Source: Pseudomonas sp. TTU2014-080ASC
Lineage (GTDB): Bacteria > Pseudomonadota > Gammaproteobacteria > Pseudomonadales > Pseudomonadaceae
Assembly (NCBI RefSeq): GCF_001446935.1
Contig: NZ_LKKK01000002.1
Span: 806,001 to 870,000, forward strand
DNA: 64,000 bases
Direction: 5' to 3'
Shown here piece by piece: positions 34,780 to 44,842 of the stretch. Both the position numbers and the translations under genes were made by a program. Position 1 is the first letter of the stretch. Every line of letters begins with the position of its first letter. The notes under the pieces were generated by a model that was not told where the DNA came from, made no database searches, and saw nothing but the letters and a program-made list of their open reading frames with translations.

Positions 34780-35646
34780 ATGTCACAAGAGCTTTCCGCC
34801 GAGTATATTCAGCAGGTGCTACAGGGAATTAGTGTGCCGCCGCAGCCGCAAATCATGGTGGATTTGCAGATGGAACAAGTCATGCCTAATCCTGACTTGC
34901 AAGCCATCGCCAAACTGATCAGCCAAGACCCGGGCTTGTCCGGGGCGCTGTTGAAGCTGGTCAACTCGCCGACATTCGGCCTGAGCAATCGCATTGCATC
35001 GATCCAGCAAGCGGTCAATTTGCTGGGCTGCAACACCGTAATCAACCTGATCAATGCTCAGTCGATTCGTGGCGAACTGACCGATGAGGCCATCGTCACC
35101 CTTAATCGTTTCTGGGATTCAGCTCAGGACGTGGCCATGGCCAGCCTGAGCCTGGCCAAGCGCATTGGCTACCACTCACCGGATGAGGCGTACACGTTAG
35201 GCCTGTTCCACAACTGTGGTATTCCGCTGATGATCAAGCGCTTCCCAGACTACATGACCGTGCTGGAAGAGGCTTACGCCAGCGCCAGTGATGAGCGGCG
35301 CGTGGTGGACACTGAGAACCGCCTGCTCAATACCAACCATGCGGTTGTCGGTTATTACACCGCCAAGTCCTGGCGTTTGCCGCTACACCTGTGTGAAGCC
35401 ATTGCCAGCCATCACAACGCCCTGGCGATTTTCACCGACGAGACCAGCCGTGACGGGCAGCTGAAAACGCTGCTGGCCATCCTGAAAATGGCCGAGAACA
35501 CCTGTGCCAGCCATCGCGTGCTGGGTAATCAGGAGGAGGATCACGAGTGGCAGAGCATCGAACAGTTGGTGCTGGAGTACGTCGGACTGTCCCAGTACGA
35601 CTTTGAAAACCTGCGTGAGAGTATCCGCGATCTGGGGATGCGCTAG
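34780..35646 (+). CDS. HDOD-domain signalling protein
   Basis: A 288-residue protein with an HDOD core (residues about 20-220). LISQDPGLSGALLKLVNSPTFGLSNRIASIQQAVNLLG is the signature stretch, and LGLFHNCGIPLM takes the place of the HD motif region, in which the metal ligands of true HD phosphohydrolases are lost. HDOD proteins act as protein-interaction modules in signalling and stress responses. The gene is immediately upstream of mutM, 59 bp apart. No specific function can be assigned. Confidence 0.85.
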   Translation: MSQELSAEYIQQVLQGISVPPQPQIMVDLQMEQVMPNPDLQAIAKLISQDPGLSGALLKLVNSPTFGLSNRIASIQQAVNLLGCNTVINLINAQSIRGELTDEAIVTLNRFWDSAQDVAMASLSLAKRIGYHSPDEAYTLGLFHNCGIPLMIKRFPDYMTVLEEAYASASDERRVVDTENRLLNTNHAVVGYYTAKSWRLPLHLCEAIASHHNALAIFTDETSRDGQLKTLLAILKMAENTCASHRVLGNQEEDHEWQSIEQLVLEYVGLSQYDFENLRESIRDLGMR

Positions 35647-35705
35647 CCCGGTCGAGCAGGGTTTCCTGCTAAGGTGAGGCCCTGTTTAATCGTTGAATTA
35701 CCGCC

Positions 35706-36518
35706 ATGCCAGAACTACCTGAAGTTGAAACAACCCGTCGGGGCATTGAGCCGCATTTGAAGGGCCAGCGTGTCAGTCGCGTGGTTGTCCGCAATAGCCG
35801 CCTGCGTTGGCCAATCCCTGAAGATCTGGATGTGCGCCTGTCTGGTCAGCACATCGTCTCGGTGGAGCGGCGGGCAAAATATCTTCTTATTAAGGCTGAA
35901 AGTGGCTGCCTGATCGCTCATCTGGGTATGTCCGGCAGTTTGCGGCTGGTTCAGAGCGGTTTGCCGGCGGCCAAACATGAACATGTGGATATTGAGCTGG
36001 AATCCGGGATGGCCCTGCGTTACACCGATCCGCGTCGGTTCGGGGCCATGCTCTGGAGCAGCAACCCTTATGAGCACGAGCTGCTGAGCAAACTCGGGCC
36101 TGAGCCTTTGACCGATGCCTTTGACGGCGAGCGCCTGTTCCAGATGTCCCGGGGGCGGGTGATGGCGATCAAACCGTTCATCATGGATAACGCGGTTGTG
36201 GTCGGCGTCGGTAACATTTACGCCACCGAAGCCCTGTTTGCGGCGGGGATTGATCCGCGTCGTGAGGCCGGATCGGTGTCACGGGCGCGCTATTTGAAGC
36301 TGGCCGAACACATCAAACGCATTCTGGCCATTGCGATTGAGCGCGGTGGCACTACCTTGCGCGATTTTGTTGGCGGGGACGGACAGCCAGGCTACTTCCA
36401 GCAGGAGCTGTTCGTGTATGGTCGCGCAGGGGAGTTTTGCAAAACCTGTGGCAGCACATTGCGTGAAGTCAAACTTGGCCAGCGAGCCAGTGTGTATTGC
36501 CCGCGTTGTCAGCGTTAA
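35706..36518 (+). CDS. mutM: Formamidopyrimidine-DNA glycosylase
   Basis: A 270-residue bifunctional DNA glycosylase/AP lyase that removes 8-oxoguanine and FaPy lesions. After Met removal the N-terminus is [12 protein letters not shown], giving the catalytic Pro (P2) and Glu (E3); RRAKYLLI supplies the conserved lysine. A C-terminal CxxC-x(n)-CxxC zinc finger (CKTCGS... CPRC, residues about 243-267) completes the family pattern. The length is normal and the gene is intact. Confidence 0.96.
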   Translation: MPELPEVETTRRGIEPHLKGQRVSRVVVRNSRLRWPIPEDLDVRLSGQHIVSVERRAKYLLIKAESGCLIAHLGMSGSLRLVQSGLPAAKHEHVDIELESGMALRYTDPRRFGAMLWSSNPYEHELLSKLGPEPLTDAFDGERLFQMSRGRVMAIKPFIMDNAVVVGVGNIYATEALFAAGIDPRREAGSVSRARYLKLAEHIKRILAIAIERGGTTLRDFVGGDGQPGYFQQELFVYGRAGEFCKTCGSTLREVKLGQRASVYCPRCQR

Positions 36519-36628
36519 TCGCTTAACCGGTAATAGTGCAGTTCGCCGGGCTAGGGCAGGCGAATAAATAGAAAAACCAGTAACAGGCCTGTCTGCAACA
36601 GGGCTGATAAGAATAACCAGAGGTAGAG

Positions 36629-37207
36629 ATGTCTGCTAATTACCTGCCCCGCAACCGTTTGGTTGAGGGTATTGGCCGCTTGGTCATGAAACTTATGGGC
36701 TGGCGCATCGAAGGTGAACTGCCAAAACTCGACAAGTTCATTGTTATTGGTGCGCATCACACGTCTAACTGGGACTTCGTATTATTTATCGCGGCGAAGT
36801 TTATCCTGCGTCTTAATGCGCGCTGGTTTGGTAAGCACACTATCTTCCGCTGGCCATTTACCGGCATCTTGCAACGCTGGGGCGGCATACCGATTCGCCG
36901 TGAACGTCAGGGCAACACGGTTGAGCAAGCTGTTCAGGCCTTTGCCGAGCACAAACAGTTTGTTTTGATTCTCTCTCCTGAAGGTACGCGTAAGAAAGTC
37001 GAACGCTGGAAAATGGGCTTCTACCATATTGCGATGGGGGCGGGTGTCCCGTTTGTTTTAGGGGCGCTGGATTATCAAAACAAGCGTATTGTTTTGGGGC
37101 CGGCGTTTTACCCGACGGGTAATGTTGAAGCTGACTTCAAAGAAATATTCAGTTTTTACCGGGCGTATGTGCCGAAGAAACCTGAATATGCGTTTCATGG
37201 TGAGTAA
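36629..37207 (+). CDS. 1-acylglycerol-3-phosphate acyltransferase family protein
   Basis: A 192-residue PlsC-fold protein. HHTSNWDFVLF supplies the HX4D-type catalytic block, and ILSPEGTRKKVERWKMGFYHIA the EGTR substrate motif. There is little membrane anchor. These enzymes acylate lysophospholipids or related acceptors; this short form is common in Pseudomonas and its true acceptor is uncertain. It lies alone between mutM and the small exported protein gene. Confidence 0.85.
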   Translation: MSANYLPRNRLVEGIGRLVMKLMGWRIEGELPKLDKFIVIGAHHTSNWDFVLFIAAKFILRLNARWFGKHTIFRWPFTGILQRWGGIPIRRERQGNTVEQAVQAFAEHKQFVLILSPEGTRKKVERWKMGFYHIAMGAGVPFVLGALDYQNKRIVLGPAFYPTGNVEADFKEIFSFYRAYVPKKPEYAFHGE

Positions 37208-37224
37208 CAGCTCACAGGCTGTTA
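37205..37224 (+). terminator. Possible terminator after the acyltransferase gene
   Basis: TAACAGC pairs with GCTGTTA across a 6-nt loop, followed by TTTACG. The stem starts at the gene's own TAA stop. It is short (7 bp), so only moderately likely. Confidence 0.4.
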
Positions 37225-37298
37225 TTTACGCGAGCGCTGTTATAGTTAAACTTCATGCCGTCTGCTATTCGTCTAATAACACTTAAAAGGACTGCTCC

Positions 37299-37637
37299 AT
37301 GAACCTGTTTCGCACAACCGCTGCTGCTCTGGCGTTGACCACTGGCCTGCTGGCGCTGCCGGTTCAGGCAAATACTGTGTCTAGTAATGTGAGTGGCGAC
37401 CCTGTTTACCAGGTTGAAACGCCTAAAGCCTTTGCGATGACAGCTGACCTGCTGATTGCCCGTCCGCTGCTGATCGCCGCTACTGCCATCGGTGCCGGGC
37501 TGTTTGTGGTGACGCTGCCGTTCTCTGCCGGTGGTGGCAACATCAAAGAAGCGGCCAACGCATTTGTTGTTGAACCGGGCGAAGCTGCATTCGTGCGTTG
37601 CCTGGGCTGCACTACTTCGGGCTACAAGCGCGACTGA
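37299..37637 (+). CDS. Small exported hypothetical protein with one membrane segment
   Basis: A 112-residue protein. A signal peptide occupies residues 1-24, ending LPVQA; a second hydrophobic stretch near residues 50-72 ([25 protein letters not shown]) may span the membrane. The C-terminus has paired cysteines in [12 protein letters not shown]. Similar small proteins near mutM in Pseudomonas are sometimes labelled multidrug-transporter-like without evidence; I make no functional claim. A good ribosome binding site (AAAAGGA) lies upstream. Confidence 0.7.
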   Translation: MNLFRTTAAALALTTGLLALPVQANTVSSNVSGDPVYQVETPKAFAMTADLLIARPLLIAATAIGAGLFVVTLPFSAGGGNIKEAANAFVVEPGEAAFVRCLGCTTSGYKRD

Positions 37638-37720
37638 TCTGACAGTCGCAAGCCTGTTTGCGCGAGGTTTTCAAAGCGTTTTGAGAGGCCCTTTACTCAG
37701 GTAAAGGCGGCGCTCACGTT

Positions 37721-39643
37721 TTGAAGCCTCGCTTCGGCACGTCTGGAGACTGGCTGTCTCCTGCTCTGCTTGTGTTCTCCTCAGCCCTCTTCTCTATAGT
37801 GGTTCGACTCGCCGTGTGGATCGTATTACTGGTCGCTTTAGCCGTTAGTTTCTGGTTCAGCGAGAGCTGGGTGCAGCTGTGTGCTGGTCTGGCGCTGTTT
37901 CTGTTTGGTATGCAGTGTCTGGAAGAAGGCTTGCGGCAGTTGGCGGGCGGCAAGCTGGAGCAGCTGCTGGCTAAAAGCACGGCCACGCCGTTCAAAGGCA
38001 TGATGTTCGGTGTGTTCGGCACCTTTCTGTTGCAGTCCAGCACGTTGGTCTCCCTGCTGACCATTGCCTTTATCAGTACCGGACTGATCCAGCTGGCGGG
38101 CGGTATTGCCATTCTTCTGGGGGCCAACCTCGGCGCTACCAGCGGTATTTGGCTGCTGGCGATGGCCGGACAGAATTTCAGCCTGAGCCCGCTGGCCTTA
38201 CCACTGCTGGTGCTGGGCGTAGTGGCGGGGTTCAACGGGCCGAAGAGTAAGGCGGCTGGCCGTATCGTGCTGGGTATCGCCTTCATCTTCCTGGGTATCG
38301 ATCAGATCAAAGAGGGTTTCACCAGTTTCGGTGAAGGCTTTGATATGACCGAATACCAGCTGCCAGGCCTGCTCGGCAGTTTGCTGTTCGCCAGTATCGG
38401 CATGTTGCTGACCGTGGTGCTGCAGTCTAGCCATGCCACGCTGATGTTGACGCTGGCCGCGCTGGCTGGCGGGCAAGTTGGGCTGGATCAGGGGCTGGCG
38501 CTGGCCATCGGGGCTAATGTTGGCAGTAGCATAAGCACCGCCTTTGTCGGCGCCATGGGCGGCAATCGCAGCGGCCAGCGGTTGGCGTTGGCTCATGTGC
38601 TGTTCAATGTGTTGACCGGCGTGTTGGCCTTCATCTTGTTGAGCCCGCTGACCTGGCTAGTGCAGGCGCTTGCAGAGCCGTTGGGGCTTGCGGACAACAG
38701 CCTGATTCAACTGGCGATGTTTCACACCTTATTCAATGGCATGGGCGTTGCGCTGTTTTGGCCCTGGCAGAAACAGTTGGCGGAGCGCTTGGTGCGCTGG
38801 CTGCCTGATCCGGTTGAGCCTGCGGTACTGATTAGCGAAATCGCCATGCCGGAGGAAAAGGCCGCGCCTGCATTGCCAGTCACTTCGGCTCGTTATCTGG
38901 ATGAAAACGCCTTAGCCAGTGCAGACACCGCTGCTCATGCGGTGGTCCAGGAGCTGCAGCATCTCGGACGCCTGAGCCTGGAAGTGATCTGCCACGCGCT
39001 GTACCTGCCAATCGAGCTGCTTAACCGTGATCACCCGGACCGCAGCGCACTGGCCGCAGCGCCTGAGCACCACGCGCTGGATGCCGAGCAACTGTATCAG
39101 CGTCATATCAAAGGCGTGTACGGCGATCTGCTCGGCTTTATGGGGCGTCTGGAAGTGAATCTGGATGAGGAACACCAGCGCTTTTGGGTCAGTTGCCAGC
39201 TAGCCGCACTGCAACTGGTGGACGCGGTGAAGGACGCCAAGCATTTGCAGAAGAACCTCAGCCGCTATCTGCGCGAAGAGCCCGGCGCGCCGCGCCAGGC
39301 TTATGTTGAGCTGCGTTGTCACTTACTCAGCGTGCTGCATGAAGTGCGCGAGCTGGGGCGTATGGATTTGCCCGAACAGGCCTGGAATGAGCGCCTGGAT
39401 CTGTTCGATGAGATGGCGGCAGACTTCGACAGCCGTTTCCGCCAGCGCCTGTTCGCTGAGGTGCGTGAGCAGCGTCTGAACGGGCAGCAGGCTAGTTCAC
39501 TGATGAATGATCTGGGTTACGCCAGTCGCATTACTCAGAGCCTGCGTAACGTGCTGATGCTCAGCCAGGGCGAGGGCAACGAGCTGTTTCGCTCGCTGCG
39601 CCAGATGCTTAATGAAAGCGGCCCGCTGATCGAGCTCGACTAG
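37721..39643 (+). CDS. Na/Pi cotransporter family protein (NptA-like)
   Basis: Up to 640 residues. The membrane half holds two inverted repeats with the family signatures: FLLQSSTLVSLLTIAFISTG with GANLGATSG, and VVLQSSHATLMLTLAALAGG with GANVGSSIST. The C-terminal third is soluble and helical (PhoU-like). The start is uncertain: TTG 37721 gives the longest frame, but GTG codons at 37799 or 37814, just before the VWIVLLVALAV helix, fit homologs better and no ribosome binding site decides. The stop codon TAG at 39641-39643 overlaps the first bases of a MITE-like element, so the C-terminus may have been changed by that insertion. Confidence 0.85.
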   Translation: MKPRFGTSGDWLSPALLVFSSALFSIVVRLAVWIVLLVALAVSFWFSESWVQLCAGLALFLFGMQCLEEGLRQLAGGKLEQLLAKSTATPFKGMMFGVFGTFLLQSSTLVSLLTIAFISTGLIQLAGGIAILLGANLGATSGIWLLAMAGQNFSLSPLALPLLVLGVVAGFNGPKSKAAGRIVLGIAFIFLGIDQIKEGFTSFGEGFDMTEYQLPGLLGSLLFASIGMLLTVVLQSSHATLMLTLAALAGGQVGLDQGLALAIGANVGSSISTAFVGAMGGNRSGQRLALAHVLFNVLTGVLAFILLSPLTWLVQALAEPLGLADNSLIQLAMFHTLFNGMGVALFWPWQKQLAERLVRWLPDPVEPAVLISEIAMPEEKAAPALPVTSARYLDENALASADTAAHAVVQELQHLGRLSLEVICHALYLPIELLNRDHPDRSALAAAPEHHALDAEQLYQRHIKGVYGDLLGFMGRLEVNLDEEHQRFWVSCQLAALQLVDAVKDAKHLQKNLSRYLREEPGAPRQAYVELRCHLLSVLHEVRELGRMDLPEQAWNERLDLFDEMAADFDSRFRQRLFAEVREQRLNGQQASSLMNDLGYASRITQSLRNVLMLSQGEGNELFRSLRQMLNESGPLIELD

Positions 39644-39799
39644 GTTCTGTACGAAAAGTGCCTGCGCTCGATGATGCTTCGTTTAAAAACGGTTCGGGAT
39701 GCTCATTTACCACTTGTAATCTCGGATGCGAGCCCAGTCCGTTCCTCATCGTTTTTTGCCTCGCCTGATCTTCGCTCGGAGACTTTTCGTATAGAACCT
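39642..39799. mobile_element. 158-bp MITE-like element with 18-bp terminal inverted repeats
   Basis: The left end AGGTTCTGTACGAAAAGT (39642-39659) and the right end, the complement of 39782-39799, match at 17 of 18 positions. The inside has no coding potential. The element lies between the convergent Na/Pi transporter and ggt genes and overlaps the transporter's stop codon. No clear target-site duplication is visible. It looks like a transposase-less element mobilised in trans, with end sequences resembling IS5-type elements seen in Pseudomonas; that family label is from memory. Its inner right end resembles the relic at 9708-9812. Confidence 0.65.
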
Positions 39800-39803
39800 G
39801 CCC

Positions 39804-41477
39804 CTACTGCGGTTCGGCCAGCCCGATCCCCCTTGGATCGCTGGCCGCTTCCAGTGCCTGAGTGCGCTTGTTCCAGCGCAAAACCTGCTGGTTACCATAA
39901 GGCCGGCTGGTGGCTTTCAGTTGGTGGCCAAGTTGTTCCAGCTGTTGAATCTGTGCCGGGCTGAAAGCGCCGGGCTCGTATTCAATCACGTCCGGCTTGT
40001 ACTGATGGTGGTAGCGGGCAACGGCGGGCCAGCGTTGGATCGGCTGGTTGTCCAGGTACTCCAGCATCGCCAGCAGCACCATGCTGGGGATGCGGCTACC
40101 ACCGGGTGTGCCGAAGCTGACAAATTCCTCTGGGCTTTCAATAAAACTCGGGCTCATGCTCGACAGCGGACGTTTACCTGCGGCAATGCTATTGGCCTGG
40201 CTGCCACTGAGACCGTAGGTGTTGCTGCCCTGGATGTCGGCGGCAAAATCGTCCATTTCATTGTTCAACAGCACGCCGGTGCCCGGCACGGTGAAGGCCG
40301 CACCAAATGGCAGGTTCACGGACAGTGTGGCGGCTACTGCATTGCCGTCAGCGTCCAGCACTGTGAAGTGGGTGGTGTGATCGCCTTCATGCCAGTCCGG
40401 TGCCGCTGGCAGGCTGGCGCTGGGTGTGGCTTTATTCGGATCAATGTTGCTGAGCAGGGTCTTGATATGGGCCGGTGCTAGCAATTGCTGAACCGGGTTG
40501 CGGACATAGTCAGGGTCCCCCAGCAGGCCGCGGTCACGGTAAGCGCGGCGCAGGGTTTCCACTACCAGATGGGTACGCTGGACTTGTGTGCCTTGTTGCC
40601 ACGGCAGTTGTTGCAGCATCAGCAGGCTCTGGGCGATGGCTACGCCGCCGGCTGAGGGCGGTGGGGCGCTGATCAGCTCGCGTTTGTTGTTGAGTTGCAC
40701 ACGCAGCGGCTGGCGCTCTGCAATTCGGTATTTGGCCAGATCCTGCAGCGTCCAGATACCGCCAGCAGCCCGCACGGCGTTGACCATTTTTTGAGCAACA
40801 GGTCCGGCATAGAAGCCATTCCGGCCCTGATCGCCGAGCTGCTCCAGCGTGCGCGCCAGTTCCGGTTGGCGGAACAGGGCAAGCTCCTGCGGGACTTCGC
40901 CATTATCGAGGAAGAGGCGGGCGGTCTCCTTGTCTTTACGCATGGCCTCAAGCCGCCACTGCGCCCGTTCTATGTACACCCGGTCGATACTCACGCCGCT
41001 GCGCGCCAGACGAATTGCCGGTGCCAGGGAGTCGCGCAGGGGCAGGCGGCCGTAGTGTTGCGCTAACTCCACCAGTCCGGCAGGAAGTCCCGGAATTGCG
41101 GCGGCGAGTGCGCCGTTTAGCGATAGCTCCGGTACCACCTTGCCATCCATCTGATACATCGCTGCATGTGCCGCCGCTGGCGCACGTTCGCGTGCGTCGA
41201 TAAAACGGTAGTCGGGCTTATCACCGCCCTTACGCAGAAGGAAGAAACCGCCGCCACCAATACCTGAACCGTAAGGCTCAACCACGGCCAGTGCGGCACT
41301 GACTGATACGGCGGCATCAAAGGCATTGCCGCCCAGAGCGATGGTTTCAAGCCCTGCAACGGTGGCCGCCGGGTGGGCGCTGGCAATGGCGGTTTTCGGC
41401 GGGTAAGTCGCTGCGTGCAGGTCAAGGGCGCAAAACAGCAGGACGGTGGCAATAAAACGGCGGGACAGATGACGCAT
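39804..41477 (-). CDS. ggt: Gamma-glutamyltransferase
   Basis: A 557-residue periplasmic GGT that transfers or hydrolyses the gamma-glutamyl group of glutathione. A signal peptide occupies residues 1-22 (ALDLHA end). The proenzyme self-cleaves before a catalytic threonine; here GDHTTHFTVLDADGNAV carries it at about residue 372, and SSMSPSFI and GTPGGSRIPSMVL are the C-terminal substrate loops. The length is as usual. It is single and convergent with the Na/Pi transporter across the MITE-like element. Confidence 0.93.
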   Translation of the reverse strand: MRHLSRRFIATVLLFCALDLHAATYPPKTAIASAHPAATVAGLETIALGGNAFDAAVSVSAALAVVEPYGSGIGGGGFFLLRKGGDKPDYRFIDARERAPAAAHAAMYQMDGKVVPELSLNGALAAAIPGLPAGLVELAQHYGRLPLRDSLAPAIRLARSGVSIDRVYIERAQWRLEAMRKDKETARLFLDNGEVPQELALFRQPELARTLEQLGDQGRNGFYAGPVAQKMVNAVRAAGGIWTLQDLAKYRIAERQPLRVQLNNKRELISAPPPSAGGVAIAQSLLMLQQLPWQQGTQVQRTHLVVETLRRAYRDRGLLGDPDYVRNPVQQLLAPAHIKTLLSNIDPNKATPSASLPAAPDWHEGDHTTHFTVLDADGNAVAATLSVNLPFGAAFTVPGTGVLLNNEMDDFAADIQGSNTYGLSGSQANSIAAGKRPLSSMSPSFIESPEEFVSFGTPGGSRIPSMVLLAMLEYLDNQPIQRWPAVARYHHQYKPDVIEYEPGAFSPAQIQQLEQLGHQLKATSRPYGNQQVLRWNKRTQALEAASDPRGIGLAEPQ

Positions 41478-41569
41478 ACGTCAGACCTCTACGTAGCGGG
41501 GCTGGAGGGTGGCGGGAGGTGTCTGGCAGAAATTGCAGACACCTACAGCATAGCCCGCTCTGGGGCTGA

Positions 41570-42575
<1,006 letters not shown>

Positions 42576-42579
42576 TTAA

Positions 42580-44175
42580 TCAGGCGGTTTTAAGGCGTTC
42601 GGCGAGTTTCGTCGCCAGTTTGGCAGTGAGGCCGTAGATCGACAGTTGTGGGTTGGCACCAATACTGGTGGGGAACAGCGAACCGTCGTGGATCGAAAGG
42701 TTGCTCAGATGATGATGGCGGCCAAGGCTGTCGGTCACGGCATGCTTCGGGTCTTCACCCATCGCGCAGCCGCCCATCACGTGGGCGCTGCCCAGGCGGG
42801 TGCGGTACAGCTCAAGGCTGAGGCTGTCGATCAGGGATTTGGCTTCGCTAAGGGTTTTCACATAACCGGCATCAGCATGCAGCGGTAACACTTGTTTGGC
42901 TCCAGCGGCGAACTGAATCTCGGCCATGGAGTGGAAGGCGCGACGCATGCCGTCCCAGGTGTAGTCGGTCATCTGGTAATCCAGAACTGGTGTACCGTCG
43001 CCGCGCAGCTCTACGGTGCCTTCCGCGCTGTCCGGGTGGAAGCCGTCGCGCATCAACGCCAGCATCATGTTGGTGTTGGGCAGTTGTTCCATGCGCAGCG
43101 CGTTCTCCACGCCAAACTGGCCGAGCAGGGTGGCGGCTAGGGCCGGATGCAGTGGCGGCACTTCCAGTTTGTAGGACATACGCCCGGTGGTGCCGTCGTC
43201 CCATAGGAAGTGCGGGGAATAGATGGACTGCGGTGCGCCGTAGAACGGGTTGATCTTCTCTTCAAACAACGCCGCGGAGAAGTTCACTGTATGCAGGAAG
43301 GTGCGTTTGCCGGCGCGTTTGTACGGGTCCGGTGCGCCGGAACGCATCAGCAGTGCCGGACTGTTGATACCACCACCGGCGAGCACGTAATGGCGCGCCT
43401 TAACGTGTATTTTGTGGCCAGTTGGAGCGACGCTGCGGTCGTCCATGGCAACGCATTCCAGAGCGTTGACCTTGTCCCCTTCGATGATGAGGTTTTCCGC
43501 ACGGGCCAGATACAGCAGTTCGCCGTTCTTCTCCAGTGTGGCTGGAATGGTGGTAACCAGCATGGATTGTTTAGCATTGACCGGACAGCCCATGCCGCAG
43601 TAACCCAAGTTCCAGCAGCCGCGTACGTTGCGTGGAATAACCGCCCATTTGTAGCCGAGCTTCTCGCAGCCGGCGCGCAGTACGTCGTTGTTCGGGTTAG
43701 GCGGCATGATCCAGGGGGCAACGCCCAGGCGTTTTTCCACCTGCTGGAACCACGGTGCCATCTCTGCCTCGCTGTGGCCGATAACGCCGTGTTCTTTGGC
43801 CCAGTGTTCCAGCGTCGGGGCGGGCGTGCGGAAGCTGGAGGTCCAGTTGATCAGTGTGGTGCCACCTACGGCGCGGCCCTGCATGATGGTGATCGCGCCG
43901 TCTTTACTCATGCGGCCGATGCCTTCCTGATACAGGCTGGTGTAGGCCTTGCCTTCGTGCATTTTGAAGTCGTCGCTGGTTTTCAGCGGGCCTTCTTCAA
44001 TGATCAGCACTTTGAAACCTGCTGCGCTGAGGATTTCCGCCGTGGTGCCGCCGCCTGCGCCGCTGCCGATAACGGCAACGTCAGCTTCCAGAACGAGATC
44101 GCTGGTCAGGCTTGATCCGTCATAGGTTTTCCAGCCACGTGCGAGGCCTTCTTTGAAAATATCAGGTACCGGCAT
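42580..44175 (-). CDS. laoA: GMC-family alcohol dehydrogenase (LaoA)
   Basis: A 531-residue FAD enzyme of the glucose-methanol-choline family. ADVAVIGSGAGGGTTAEILSAAGFKVLIIEEGP (residues about 31-63) binds the flavin, and GCAMGEDPKHAVTDSLGRHHHLSNLSIHDGSLFPTS with a nearby histidine forms the catalytic C-terminus. It follows a Tat-signal lipoprotein gene (LaoB) and an aldehyde dehydrogenase gene (LaoC), with a TetR regulator divergent. I recognise this as the P. aeruginosa LaoABCR set for oxidising long-chain alcohols (from alkane or SDS degradation) to acids; the symbol is by that synteny. Confidence 0.85.
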   Translation of the reverse strand: MPVPDIFKEGLARGWKTYDGSSLTSDLVLEADVAVIGSGAGGGTTAEILSAAGFKVLIIEEGPLKTSDDFKMHEGKAYTSLYQEGIGRMSKDGAITIMQGRAVGGTTLINWTSSFRTPAPTLEHWAKEHGVIGHSEAEMAPWFQQVEKRLGVAPWIMPPNPNNDVLRAGCEKLGYKWAVIPRNVRGCWNLGYCGMGCPVNAKQSMLVTTIPATLEKNGELLYLARAENLIIEGDKVNALECVAMDDRSVAPTGHKIHVKARHYVLAGGGINSPALLMRSGAPDPYKRAGKRTFLHTVNFSAALFEEKINPFYGAPQSIYSPHFLWDDGTTGRMSYKLEVPPLHPALAATLLGQFGVENALRMEQLPNTNMMLALMRDGFHPDSAEGTVELRGDGTPVLDYQMTDYTWDGMRRAFHSMAEIQFAAGAKQVLPLHADAGYVKTLSEAKSLIDSLSLELYRTRLGSAHVMGGCAMGEDPKHAVTDSLGRHHHLSNLSIHDGSLFPTSIGANPQLSIYGLTAKLATKLAERLKTA

Positions 44176-44245
44176 TGCTCTGTCCTCGTGGTACGGCCGC
44201 AGCAGAAATGGGCGGCTTCACCGGAATACGTGTGGTGTGCGTTGC

Positions 44246-44788
44246 TCAGAAGCGGGGTGGACCGGGATAACCGCAATGGGCCCAGGCGTCCGGGTTGCTG
44301 TACCAGCTCATCAGGATCAGTTGCAGGATCGAGGAGTGACCCATTTTCAGCAGGCTGATTGAGCTGTTTTCCCAGCGCTTGAGAAAGTGCACGACGTCAT
44401 CTGAGGATGCGTTCTGCCAGCTTCCCCAAATACCGGTCAGCGGGCCACGGGTGATGGGCAGGGCCAGCACGTCGAATAGCTGCACCGTCAGTTTGAGCAT
44501 TTCCGGAGACAGGTGATTGAGGCTGTAGTCGAGGTATTCCAGGGTGGTCTCGACGGCCTGTGTCATCTTCTCGGCAGGCACCGCACCGGCCAGCACGGCA
44601 GGTATCAGAGCGTGGAATAGCGGCAGGTCGGATTCGCGCAGTACGGCGTAACCTGCTTTAGGTGTCTCCGATGAGCAACCGGTCAGGGTGGCGGTCAGCC
44701 CGGCGGTGCCAAGAAAGGCGGTGCCGAGCAGGCCGACTTTAAGCAGGCCGCGGCGGGACAGCTGGAGTGATTCGGGTTCGGTCTTCAT
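44246..44788 (-). CDS. laoB: Tat-exported lipoprotein-like partner of the alcohol dehydrogenase (LaoB)
   Basis: A 180-residue protein. SRRGLLK at residues 11-17 is a twin-arginine signal, and the hydrophobic stretch ends in LTGC, a lipobox with the cysteine at residue 38, so a Tat-exported lipoprotein is likely. The rest resembles the small (subunit III-like) partner of GMC gluconate dehydrogenases: a short helical domain that may anchor or chaperone LaoA. It lies between laoC and laoA on the same strand. Confidence 0.78.
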   Translation of the reverse strand: MKTEPESLQLSRRGLLKVGLLGTAFLGTAGLTATLTGCSSETPKAGYAVLRESDLPLFHALIPAVLAGAVPAEKMTQAVETTLEYLDYSLNHLSPEMLKLTVQLFDVLALPITRGPLTGIWGSWQNASSDDVVHFLKRWENSSISLLKMGHSSILQLILMSWYSNPDAWAHCGYPGPPRF

Positions 44789-44816
44789 ATTATTAATTTC
44801 ACCGAGTCGTGCTGTT

Positions 44817-44834
44817 GCCCCGGCAGGCCGGGGC
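44817..44834. terminator. GC hairpin between laoC and laoB
   Basis: GCCCCGG and CCGGGGC pair across CAGG, 9 bp past the laoC stop on the minus strand. There is no T-run; it probably tunes rather than ends transcription into laoBA. Confidence 0.45.
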
Positions 44835-44842
44835 GGGATCAG

